A DNA stretch of 5,677 nt. It comes from Bacteroidota bacterium (lineage in GTDB: Bacteria; Bacteroidota; Bacteroidia; Bacteroidales; UBA10428). The translations under genes and the position numbers were made by a program. Below, one piece after another: positions 1 to 5,677 of this stretch (position 1 is its first letter; the number at the start of each line of letters is the position of its first letter). The notes below the pieces were generated by a model. The model was not told the DNA's origin. It ran no database searches and saw nothing but the letters and a program-made list of their open reading frames with translations. The DNA lies in assembly GCA_024640925.1 (NCBI GenBank), contig JAHEEB010000342.1, positions 1-5,677 of the forward strand, given 5' to 3'.

Positions 1-41
1 TGTAAGTGAGACTTTTTGAAAATACATTTCTCTGTTTTTAT

Positions 42-49
42 CAAACCTA
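42..49 (-). promoter_or_regulatory. Possible leftward Bacteroidota-type promoter (-7 element)
   Basis: Read on the minus strand this is TAGGTTTG, an exact match to the TAnnTTTG -7 element of Bacteroidota sigma factors. The -33 position is weak: only a TG lies about 17 bases upstream, not a full TTTG. It would start transcription near position 35, going left out of the window. A minus-strand ATG at 25-27 opens a frame (MYFQKVSLT) that stays open to the edge, so this may be the promoter and first codons of a gene lying mostly outside the window. The implied 5' leader is very short and the 8-mer can occur by chance, so both the promoter and the start are tentative. Confidence 0.3.
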
Positions 50-122
50 AATTTGTTATTAGGAAACATCTAACGATAAGTCGATGCGAGAAAAGGATTT
101 TAACTTGACCATTTTATACAAT

Positions 123-144
123 TGCCAATATATGCGTTTTGGCA
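123..144 (-). terminator. Stem-loop just after the TlpA-like gene, possible terminator
   Basis: TGCCAA (123-128) and TTGGCA (139-144) form a perfect 6-bp inverted repeat with a 10-base loop, directly abutting the stop codon of the leftward TlpA-like gene at 145-147. In the minus-strand transcript the stem is followed by an AU-rich stretch but not by a clean U-run. It could be a weak intrinsic terminator or an mRNA 3'-end stabilising hairpin. The short stem and long loop keep confidence low. Confidence 0.3.
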
Positions 145-1578
145 TTAATACTGATTCTGAGTAACCGAAATTCCCCTGGCTTTAAATTCTTTAAACAGTC
201 TTCCTTCAAAATCTTCCGATGGAGCCGGCGATGGAGACATGGATAGTTTTCCCTGGTTGTCAATCAGATAATAAGTAGGGAAAGCCCTAATATCATATAG
301 TTTTAAAACATCGGGCTGGTTACCATAATGCAGGAAAGTCCATTTAAAACCACTCCTCTTTACATAATCTTTCATTACGGATAAATCGTCGTCAACAATA
401 ATGGTAACTATTTCGAGATATTGATTATGCTTCTCATATAAGTTCTTCAACATCACAAAATCATTCATACAGGTATAACTAAAGCACGAACAAAAATTCA
501 GATATACGTATTTCCCTTTAAACATATCAAGACTTACCAGAGTGCTATCGATGGTATATAATTTGAATGATGGGGGCTCAAAACCTCTAAGCAACCTGGT
601 GACCTTGTTATATATGTTCTGGGCAACTATATGTTGTTGTGGATCTTTAACTGTAACAAGAAATGTATCCAGAATCTGAAGCATAGCACTTCGTGAAAAA
701 TTATCATCGTAAAACTCATCGTAAAGATTTTTCAGAATAACCATGTTAAGTAATGGTTCGGGCTCTATTACTTTATTATCTGATAATGCTTTTTTTAAAA
801 GACTCAGACTTTTTTTATCACTTATGGCAGATCTGAACATGCCACTAGAATCGATTCGTGAGAAATGAACAAAATATCCTTTGTAAACCAGGTTGAATAA
901 ATCGATGAAGGCAGGATTGTTATAAAGAAAACCCTGATTTTTAAAAAAATCATCTGACGTTTTCTTCGATTTGTTTTGAAGGGCAATGAACCTCAACTTT
1001 CCGTATTTATATCTACGGTAATCGTTAAAATATTCGTTTTTCGAATGACTGAATGGCTTTTCCATTCGTTCAATATCTTCGTCGAGCTGTTTAAAATCAA
1101 TGTCGGAAAATATTTTCTGTACATGCTTATTGTAATATGGAACAAAAGCATCGTTAAACATTCTAATCAGAATATTCAAATCATCCTCTTTGAAAGTCAT
1201 AGTGCCAAGCTGTACCTCAACTGGTGTAAAATAAGGATTTAATAAATCTGCTTCCGTTTTCCCTTTAAATGGAGGCAGAACAATGGAATATTTCATTCCC
1301 GGTTCAACAAACAGAAAAATTTTATAAATACCCATATAGGAATAAACCAATTGGGTCTGATCAATATTCAATAACATGCTGAAAGTGCCATTTGAAGCAA
1401 CTTTCACCCTTGCTAATTCATAATCTGTTTCAGTAATCGGATCGGCAGATTTATACAAAATGATTTCCTTGTTTGCATAGGAGGAATCAACGCCTTCAAT
1501 TACCACACTGGCAGAAATTATTTGCGAGAAACAAGCAAAAAAAACAATGGTGGTAAGAATAAATTGCCTTTTATCCAT
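145..1578 (-). CDS. Secreted TlpA/thioredoxin-like protein with degenerate active site
   Basis: A 477-residue exported protein. Residues 1-24 form a signal peptide (K3/R4, hydrophobic 6-21, likely cleavage near A23/S24). C16 is only a poor lipobox, so a lipoprotein is less likely. Residues 25-105 are a beta-rich segment resembling DUF4369, the usual N-terminal partner of Bacteroidota TlpA proteins. Residues 125-330 are mostly helical and unrecognised. Residues 335-467 are thioredoxin-like, with a core VYLNF strand (358-362) and the cis-proline in RAFPTYYLID (P434). Where TlpA proteins have WCxxC, this one has F366-S367-Y368-T369-C370: the nucleophilic Cys is Ser, the resolving Cys is kept, and two extra Cys (C363, C365) sit just before. 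It therefore probably does not act as a standard thiol-disulfide reductase. The start lies 7 bp after coaD with no Shine-Dalgarno sequence, suggesting co-transcription. The fold is fairly sure; the substrate is unknown. Confidence 0.85.
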   Translation of the reverse strand: MDKRQFILTTIVFFACFSQIISASVVIEGVDSSYANKEIILYKSADPITETDYELARVKVASNGTFSMLLNIDQTQLVYSYMGIYKIFLFVEPGMKYSIVLPPFKGKTEADLLNPYFTPVEVQLGTMTFKEDDLNILIRMFNDAFVPYYNKHVQKIFSDIDFKQLDEDIERMEKPFSHSKNEYFNDYRRYKYGKLRFIALQNKSKKTSDDFFKNQGFLYNNPAFIDLFNLVYKGYFVHFSRIDSSGMFRSAISDKKSLSLLKKALSDNKVIEPEPLLNMVILKNLYDEFYDDNFSRSAMLQILDTFLVTVKDPQQHIVAQNIYNKVTRLLRGFEPPSFKLYTIDSTLVSLDMFKGKYVYLNFCSCFSYTCMNDFVMLKNLYEKHNQYLEIVTIIVDDDLSVMKDYVKRSGFKWTFLHYGNQPDVLKLYDIRAFPTYYLIDNQGKLSMSPSPAPSEDFEGRLFKEFKARGISVTQNQY

Positions 1579-1585
1579 CAGATAT

Positions 1586-2050
1586 TTACTTTATAATAAG
1601 ATTTTCAGGTAAAAAAACGGAAGCATCACCCCCATGTCGGATAACATCTCTAACAATGGTAGAAGTAATGTAAGAATGCTCTGGTTGAGTTAACAAAAAC
1701 ACGGTTTCAATATTTGTATTCATAGCCCGGTTCATCTGTCCGATAGCTCTTTCGTACTCAAAATCTGAGGAAGTTCTTACCCCTCGTAGTATATAATTTG
1801 CACCTGTTTTTTTGCAAAAATCAACAGTTAGTCCTGAATAACTCTGAACTTTAACCTTAGGTTCTTTCTCAAAAACGGTTTTAATCCATTCCATGCGCTG
1901 TTCAAGAGTAAAATAATCGGTTTTATTGGTGTTTTTCCCAATAGCAATTATTATTTCATCAAATAAAGGTAAGGCTCTTCTGACGATTGATTCGTGTCCT
2001 ATAGTAATCGGATCAAATGAACCAGGGAAAATGGCTGTTTTTTTATCCAT
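1586..2050 (-). CDS. coaD: Phosphopantetheine adenylyltransferase (CoaD)
   Basis: This enzyme transfers AMP from ATP to 4'-phosphopantetheine, giving dephospho-CoA and pyrophosphate, the penultimate step of coenzyme A synthesis in the cytoplasm. The 154-residue protein is of normal family length. It opens with the nucleotidyltransferase signature AIFPGSFDPITIGH (residues 6-19), including the T16-x-G-H19 motif. K43 lies in the NTNKTDYFTLEQR segment, where E. coli CoaD has its substrate-binding lysine. ILRGVRTSSDFEYE (87-100) carries R89 and R92, and the closing ITSTIVR motif (128-134) matches the ISSS/T-x-V-K/R loop of the family. No key residue is missing. The ATG at 2048-2050 puts the motif at the usual distance from the N-terminus and has no Shine-Dalgarno sequence, which is normal for Bacteroidota. 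It is the first gene of a leftward pair with the TlpA-like gene and is divergent from the hemerythrin. Confidence 0.96.
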   Translation of the reverse strand: MDKKTAIFPGSFDPITIGHESIVRRALPLFDEIIIAIGKNTNKTDYFTLEQRMEWIKTVFEKEPKVKVQSYSGLTVDFCKKTGANYILRGVRTSSDFEYERAIGQMNRAMNTNIETVFLLTQPEHSYITSTIVRDVIRHGGDASVFLPENLIIK

Positions 2051-2145
2051 GTTATTATTCTTTTCATCCGCTAACTTACAAATAAAAATTCAGCTACATC
2101 TATTTGAAAATACACTTATCTCTTCGATTTTTCTGTTTTGTCAGT

Positions 2146-2153
2146 CAAGTATA
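2146..2153 (-). promoter_or_regulatory. Candidate coaD promoter (-7 element)
   Basis: On the minus strand this reads TATACTTG, one mismatch from TAnnTTTG. A partial -33 element (TCTG) lies 19 bases upstream. Transcription would start near 2139, leaving a leader of roughly 90 bases before coaD. It is the best leftward match I found in the intergenic region, but one mismatch plus a poor -33 makes it only a candidate. Confidence 0.25.
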
Positions 2154-2158
2154 AATCC

Positions 2159-2240
2159 AAAGCAAGAAAAAACAGATATAATAAATCATTAAAAGCAATG
2201 AGATAAATCACCCATACCTTTTGCTTTGTAAATAAAGCAA
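2159..2240. repeat. Cluster of four AAAGCAA heptamers between coaD and hemerythrin
   Basis: AAAGCAA occurs at 2159-2165, 2192-2198 and 2234-2240, and its reverse complement TTGCTTT at 2221-2227. That is four copies in 82 bases of the divergent intergenic region. By eye I found only about two other copies in the rest of the window. The direct copies start 33 and 42 bases apart, close to whole helical turns (about 3 and 4). This is compatible with multiple binding sites for a regulator, but the motif is short and AT-rich. Confidence 0.4.
2221..2240 (+). promoter_or_regulatory. Dyad upstream of hemerythrin, possible operator with -7-like element
   Basis: TTGCTTT (2221-2227) and AAAGCAA (2234-2240) are perfect 7-bp inverted repeats around a 6-base centre (GTAAAT). 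The left arm together with the next base reads TTGCTTTG, one mismatch from the rightward TAnnTTTG -7 element, though no good -33 is seen near 2200. If that is the promoter, transcription would begin near 2235, about 43 bases before the chosen hemerythrin start, and the dyad would cover the promoter as an operator might. No regulator gene is present nearby to name a binding protein. Confidence 0.35.
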
Positions 2241-2277
2241 TTATGTAATTTCAATGTACTTTATACCTAAATTGTTT

Positions 2278-2685
2278 ATGACAATCTTACCCTGGACGGA
2301 ACAATATTCTGTCGACATCCGGAAAATAGACAATCAGCATAAAATATTGCTGGATTACCTCAATAAATTATATGATATCATATTAGGGGAAACTGAAAAC
2401 GAAGATATTGTCAAAATTATTGATGACATGACGATTCATGCTATTTCGCAGTTCCGGAGCGAAGAACAACTGATGTTTTCTACCGGCTACCCTAAATACA
2501 GTCATCACAAACTTCAACATAAACATTTAATCAAACAGTTAGGTGACCTCAGAGAGAAATATTGTTCAGATGGATCTACAGAATTAGTTGAACTTACAAA
2601 TTTTCTTAAAGACTGGCTTGTAGATCATATCATGGGTTCAGACAAAAGCATGGGCAAATTCCTTGTAGATTATGGAGTATATTAA
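2278..2685 (+). CDS. Bacteriohemerythrin-like protein, one His ligand replaced by Gln
   Basis: A small cytoplasmic four-helix-bundle protein of 135 residues, the usual single-domain bacteriohemerythrin size. Such proteins bind O2 (sometimes NO) at a carboxylate-bridged di-iron site with ligands H, HxxxE, HxxxH and HxxxxD. Visible here are H21 in IDNQHK, E62 in FRSEEQLM, H77 and H81 in YPKYSHHKLQH, and H117/D122 in DHIMGSD. The His that normally sits four residues before the Glu (HFxxEE) is Gln58 (codon CAG at 2449-2451); H54 lies one helical turn earlier. Iron or O2 binding may therefore be altered. The start at 2278 (MTILPWTEQYSV) is preferred because the family begins just before the conserved Trp; an in-frame ATG at 2254 would add MYFIPKLF. 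Neither start has a Shine-Dalgarno sequence. It lies 60 bp upstream of a chemoreceptor on the same strand, probably in one transcript. Confidence 0.9.
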   Translation: MTILPWTEQYSVDIRKIDNQHKILLDYLNKLYDIILGETENEDIVKIIDDMTIHAISQFRSEEQLMFSTGYPKYSHHKLQHKHLIKQLGDLREKYCSDGSTELVELTNFLKDWLVDHIMGSDKSMGKFLVDYGVY

Positions 2686-2730
2686 TAAATTAATTATAAA
2701 ATCAGATTGAATAACCAAACATTAAGAGAA

Positions 2731-2738
2731 AAAGGAGG
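2731..2738 (+). promoter_or_regulatory. Strong Shine-Dalgarno sequence of the chemoreceptor gene
   Basis: AAAGGAGG ends 7 bases before the ATG at 2746-2748, an ideal anti-16S match and spacing. It decides the start: the frame is open further upstream (to a TTG at 2707), but that would place this ribosome-binding site inside the coding region. None of the other starts visible in the window has a comparable sequence. Confidence 0.8.
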
Positions 2739-2745
2739 ACGAATT

Positions 2746-4641
2746 ATGCTAAATAATACTACTATTAGAGGCAAGCTATTGCTGGGTTTTTCGGCAGTTT
2801 CGTTAATTGCTGCAATAATCGGGATTTTTGGCACTGTTAAAATCAAGCAAATGGGTAATCAGGATGCCATTTTGTATAAAAACGTAACCGTTGCCCTAAG
2901 CGATTTATATAAAATGCAACATGGATTTCAGAATATTCGGGCTTCGTATCGTGATATGTTATCAGAAAATGACGAATCCATTATCCAAAAGCATATCGAT
3001 AAAGTTGATAATATGTTTTCTGTTATCAGGTCAGCTGGAAAAGAGTATGAGAAATCAATTACAACAGATTCAGGACGTGTTAGATTTGACACATTTATGA
3101 ATGCAATAGATGAATTCGAAAAAGGTATTGCTCCCATGAAAGTATATGCTTTAAAAAACGACGATGTTGGCGGATATGCCTATATGTGGGGCAATCTTGT
3201 TGATGATGTGAAGCTATGTGAAAAGACTTTGCAGGAATTGACCAACAACAAAGTAGAAAGGGGAAAGGAAATAAGCGACAAAAATGAAGCAACAGCAAAT
3301 ATGGCTTCTGCATTAATGATCTCCTTATTACTTATTGGAGCAATAGCTGCTTTCATTTTAGGACTCTCCATCTCTGGAAATGTTAGAAAGACAATCAAAT
3401 TACTGGTCGAAGAAATTGGGAAACTTGTAGAGGCAGCAGTTGGTGGCAGGTTAACTGTTCGTTCTGATCCCGAAAAAACAACTGTTGAATTTAGAAAAAT
3501 ACCAGAGGGTATTAACCGTACACTCGATGCTTTAATTGAACCTTTAAATGTGGCAGCCACCTATGTCGATAAAATTTCGAAAGGTGATATTCCGGAATTA
3601 ATTACCAAGGAATACCAGGGAGATTTTAATCTTATTAAAGAAAACCTGAATGCTTTAATTATTGCACAAAATCAGATAATAGAAAAAGCTGTTCTTATTT
3701 CAAATGGAGATCTTTCGGTAGAACTCAAGAAACGTTCTGAGAAGGATACACTTATGCAATCGCTCAACGATATGGTACGATCTACATCAAAAACTATTGA
3801 CGAGTTCAGGTTTGCTGCTGATAATATTGCAAGTGCAGGCGGGCAAATAAGTACCGGATCTCAACAAATGTCGCAAGGCGCTTCTGAACAGGCTTCCTCT
3901 ACAGAGGAAATTTCTTCATCGATGGAAGAAATGGTATCGAACATTCAACAAAATACAGAAAATGCGCAACAAACCCAGAAAATAGCTCTTATAGCAGTTG
4001 AAGGTATCAGAAAAGGCAGCAAATCTGTGTCGACTGCAGTTGAATCGATGAAAAATATAGCCTATAAAATAAAAATTATTAATGATATTGCTTTTCAGAC
4101 TAATATTCTGGCACTTAATGCAGCCGTTGAAGCTGCCCGGGCTGGTGAACATGGAAAGGGATTTGCTGTTGTTGCCTCTGAAGTAAGGAAACTTGCTGAA
4201 AGAAGCAAAATTGCGGCAGACGAAATTGATGAACTTTCGAGGTCCGGAGTTGAGGTCTCTGTTGAGGCAGGAACCCAACTTACTGATGTTGTTCCCCAAA
4301 TTGAAAAGACTGCTAATCTGGTGCAGGAAATTGCAGCGGCAAGTATTGAAATGAACTCGGGAGCTATGCAGGTTAACACTTCTATTCAACAATTAAGTAT
4401 GGTTACTCAACAAAATGCAGCATCATCGGAAGAAATGGCAACCAGTTCTGAAGAATTATCATCACAGGCAGAAAAACTAAAAGAAATCATTTCTTTTTTC
4501 AGAACCGGCAATGAAGAAAATTTTAAATTCAAAGAAAAGAAAAAAACAATCACACAAACACACGTACAAATGCCATTGCCTCACCATTCCACCTTTAAAG
4601 TTGCTGATATGAAAATAGAAGACGATTTTGAAAATTTCTAG
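2746..4641 (+). CDS. Methyl-accepting chemotaxis protein, 4HB sensor, poly-HAMP, 34H-type
   Basis: A 631-residue inner-membrane chemoreceptor that would control a CheA kinase through CheW. TM1 is about residues 10-31 and TM2 about 187-210. Between them is a 155-residue helical periplasmic domain of four-helix-bundle (4HB_MCP) type whose ligand cannot be read. Residues 211-347 hold three HAMP-like modules; the middle one, with [17 protein letters not shown], resembles the HAMP_2 family. The signalling hairpin covers 348-587, with an intact tip ([19 protein letters not shown] onward, 445-487). Methylation-site pairs are visible at E387/E388, E562/E563 and E569/E570. Compared with E. coli Tsr (recalled sequence), each arm is 7 residues shorter, fitting the 34-heptad class. 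A 44-residue tail, basic then acidic, ends in DFENF, similar to the CheR-binding NWETF of Tsr. No che genes are present in the window. The start is fixed by the strong ribosome-binding site. Its upstream neighbour is a hemerythrin, hinting at oxygen or redox sensing (inference). Confidence 0.95.
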   Translation: MLNNTTIRGKLLLGFSAVSLIAAIIGIFGTVKIKQMGNQDAILYKNVTVALSDLYKMQHGFQNIRASYRDMLSENDESIIQKHIDKVDNMFSVIRSAGKEYEKSITTDSGRVRFDTFMNAIDEFEKGIAPMKVYALKNDDVGGYAYMWGNLVDDVKLCEKTLQELTNNKVERGKEISDKNEATANMASALMISLLLIGAIAAFILGLSISGNVRKTIKLLVEEIGKLVEAAVGGRLTVRSDPEKTTVEFRKIPEGINRTLDALIEPLNVAATYVDKISKGDIPELITKEYQGDFNLIKENLNALIIAQNQIIEKAVLISNGDLSVELKKRSEKDTLMQSLNDMVRSTSKTIDEFRFAADNIASAGGQISTGSQQMSQGASEQASSTEEISSSMEEMVSNIQQNTENAQQTQKIALIAVEGIRKGSKSVSTAVESMKNIAYKIKIINDIAFQTNILALNAAVEAARAGEHGKGFAVVASEVRKLAERSKIAADEIDELSRSGVEVSVEAGTQLTDVVPQIEKTANLVQEIAAASIEMNSGAMQVNTSIQQLSMVTQQNAASSEEMATSSEELSSQAEKLKEIISFFRTGNEENFKFKEKKKTITQTHVQMPLPHHSTFKVADMKIEDDFENF

Positions 4642-4654
4642 AAAAGCAGCAACG

Positions 4655-4673
4655 ATTAAAATATGATTTTAAT
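4655..4673. terminator. AT-only dyad between convergent genes, possible weak bidirectional terminator
   Basis: ATTAAAAT (4655-4662) and ATTTTAAT (4666-4673) are a perfect 8-bp inverted repeat with a 3-base loop. It sits in the 27-bp gap between the chemoreceptor stop and the convergent glycosyltransferase stop, overlapping the latter's last codons. A stem made only of A-T pairs is weak and lacks the GC stem plus U-run of a classical terminator, but its position between converging genes fits. Confidence 0.3.
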
Positions 4674-5677
4674 TCGGTAACTTGTAAATCTCAATTGATT
4701 TATAAGTTACAATCTTATTCTTCATGAAAGGTGTAAGAGAAAGATTTTTGTGCATGGTCGAATCGTTAAAAAGAAGGTACTTTGCTCCTAATGCAATTTT
4801 CTTTCTTATAATATTGCTGTCTTTCTCAACTCCATAATTTGTCCATCCTTTTCGATTTAAAAAATATAAAGTAATATTTATACTATTGTCCGATAAAACC
4901 AAAACTCTGTCATCTTTTTTGATATTAAATGAATCAAGATGGGTTGAAAGTTCACCAAAATCTTTAATATTTTTAACATAATATGCATTTTGCCAGCCTT
5001 CAGGAGCATACCTTCCGCTAATATTCTCCGATGCAAAAGAAATGTTGTAAAAAACACATACGATCAGCAATATCCTGAATAAGAATGATTGAAAGATAAC
5101 TGGGAGATTTGTTTTTAATCCCTTAAAAAATGTTAATACTATCAGGGGAATAAAAATAGTTAGGTTAATTACATAATAATCGTGAAATTTTAATGCCTGA
5201 AAGAAGAACAAAGTGAACAATAAAAATCCGCAAAATGTTAGAATACACAATAACAATAAGTTTCTATTGACTTTCTTATAAAAGATAAGAGCAAGCAAAA
5301 ACATTAAAACTACAGTAATCTGAGTCTCTCGCATAAAATAATCATGTTTTATGTGGTTATTAATACCATCCAGAGTATCTTTTATTTCTTGAAGTGGGAT
5401 ATCCCATATTGGAAGTATTCCAACTAAAAAGATACCCCCATTATACTCCGAGTTATAATTTTTTGCATAAAAATACCAGCTTACTATTGCGATACCAACA
5501 AGGATAAAAGGGAATACTTGTTTGAACGGGCGGGCAAATACTTTTCGATCAGGATTAATTTTAATGTTGAAAATCTCAAGAATATAAATTCCACCTATAG
5601 AAAAGAAAAGAAGCAAGGATGAAACCTTTAACAAACCAGCAAGCAGAAAGGAAAAAGCAAATAAATACAAATATCTG
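4669..5677 (-). CDS. C-terminal part of a GT39/ArnT-like membrane glycosyltransferase (partial)
   Basis: The reading frame is open to the right edge. The codons before the TTG at 5668-5670 continue in frame with no stop and no ATG, so TTG is probably not the start and the 5' part is missing. About 335 residues are visible. Residues 1-212 hold roughly seven hydrophobic segments, including LLAGLLKVSSLLLF near the start, then a loop and a KFHDYYVINL segment (161-170). This resembles the HDYY motif seen before a late membrane helix in family-39 (PMT/ArnT-like) glycosyltransferases, which move sugars from a polyprenyl-phosphate donor. Residues 214-333 form a soluble C-terminal domain, probably periplasmic. 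The catalytic acidic residues of this family lie in the first periplasmic loop, outside the window, so activity cannot be judged. Donor and acceptor are unknown. Another multi-pass glycosyltransferase or O-antigen-related family is possible. The gene converges on the chemoreceptor and shows no link to it. Confidence 0.6.
   Translation of the reverse strand, partial: RYLYLFAFSFLLAGLLKVSSLLLFFSIGGIYILEIFNIKINPDRKVFARPFKQVFPFILVGIAIVSWYFYAKNYNSEYNGGIFLVGILPIWDIPLQEIKDTLDGINNHIKHDYFMRETQITVVLMFLLALIFYKKVNRNLLLLCILTFCGFLLFTLFFFQALKFHDYYVINLTIFIPLIVLTFFKGLKTNLPVIFQSFLFRILLIVCVFYNISFASENISGRYAPEGWQNAYYVKNIKDFGELSTHLDSFNIKKDDRVLVLSDNSINITLYFLNRKGWTNYGVEKDSNIIRKKIALGAKYLLFNDSTMHKNLSLTPFMKNKIVTYKSIEIYKLPN

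Noticed and set aside
90..109. Short minus-strand frame beginning MVKLKSFSRIDLSLDVS downstream of the TlpA-like gene
   Set aside because: Only 17 codons long, with no ribosome-binding site or recognisable promoter, and it ends in a stop at about 59-61. Most likely chance.
976..1242. Plus-strand open frame of 88 codons inside the TlpA-like gene
   Set aside because: It is antisense to a real gene, and its translation has no recognisable motif or ribosome-binding site.
1926..2192. Plus-strand open frame spanning the 5' end of coaD and the intergenic region
   Set aside because: Its first half is antisense to the conserved CoaD N-terminus and its second half is AT-rich intergenic sequence. No signal or domain was found.
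2254..2277. N-terminal extension of the hemerythrin from the upstream ATG
   Set aside because: Family members begin a few residues before the conserved Trp, so the ATG at 2278 fits better. Not fully excluded, since neither ATG has a ribosome-binding site.
2707..2745. N-terminal extension of the chemoreceptor from a TTG codon
   Set aside because: The extra 13 residues would be encoded across a perfect Shine-Dalgarno sequence, and the ATG at 2746 gives the usual short cytoplasmic stretch before TM1.
3916..4392. Long minus-strand open frames (also 4095-4379, 3180-3560, 3095-3313, 2928-3137) inside the chemoreceptor gene
   Set aside because: They lie wholly antisense to a clear, motif-rich chemoreceptor coding frame. 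Their translations are Ser/Cys/Phe-rich with no recognisable domain, and they lack starts or ribosome-binding sites of their own.
5668..5670. TTG as the start of the glycosyltransferase-like gene
   Set aside because: The frame continues without a stop to the window edge, and the visible part begins inside a hydrophobic membrane segment of a protein normally about 200 residues longer. It is a truncated view, not a start.

Overview
The window looks like ordinary chromosomal DNA from an AT-rich member of the Bacteroidota. The evidence is a secreted TlpA-like protein with a DUF4369-type N-terminus, genes that mostly lack a Shine-Dalgarno sequence, and one good match to the TAnnTTTG promoter element of that phylum. 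The order or genus cannot be fixed from what is visible. I see no tRNA, rRNA, CRISPR array, insertion sequence or phage gene.

Layout from left to right. Positions 1-144 are non-coding apart from a possible leftward promoter and start codon at the extreme edge. A leftward pair follows, coaD (1586-2050) then a TlpA-like secreted protein (145-1578), separated by 7 bp and probably one operon. From 2051 to 2277 lies a divergent intergenic region with a 7+7 bp dyad and four copies of the heptamer AAAGCAA. A rightward pair follows, a small bacteriohemerythrin (2278-2685) and a chemoreceptor (2746-4641), 60 bp apart and probably co-transcribed. After a 27-bp convergent gap containing an AT-only dyad, the 3' part of a leftward membrane glycosyltransferase-like gene runs off the right edge (4669-5677).

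How the genes may work together. coaD is housekeeping (coenzyme A synthesis) and has no obvious functional link to its downstream partner. The part with a plausible system-level story is the hemerythrin-chemoreceptor pair. Elsewhere a hemerythrin domain is fused to a chemoreceptor (DcrH of Desulfovibrio). Here the two are separate adjacent proteins, the hemerythrin lacks one histidine ligand (Gln instead), and the receptor carries poly-HAMP, a 34-heptad-type signalling hairpin and a C-terminal CheR-tether-like pentapeptide. A role in oxygen, redox or NO taxis is an inference.

Both rightward genes have longer possible reading frames than the starts chosen here, and the receptor start is fixed by a strong Shine-Dalgarno sequence. 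The two observations most worth checking are the lost redox cysteine of the TlpA-like protein and the lost histidine ligand of the hemerythrin. I did not find a clearly new system such as a defence island, array or mobile element.
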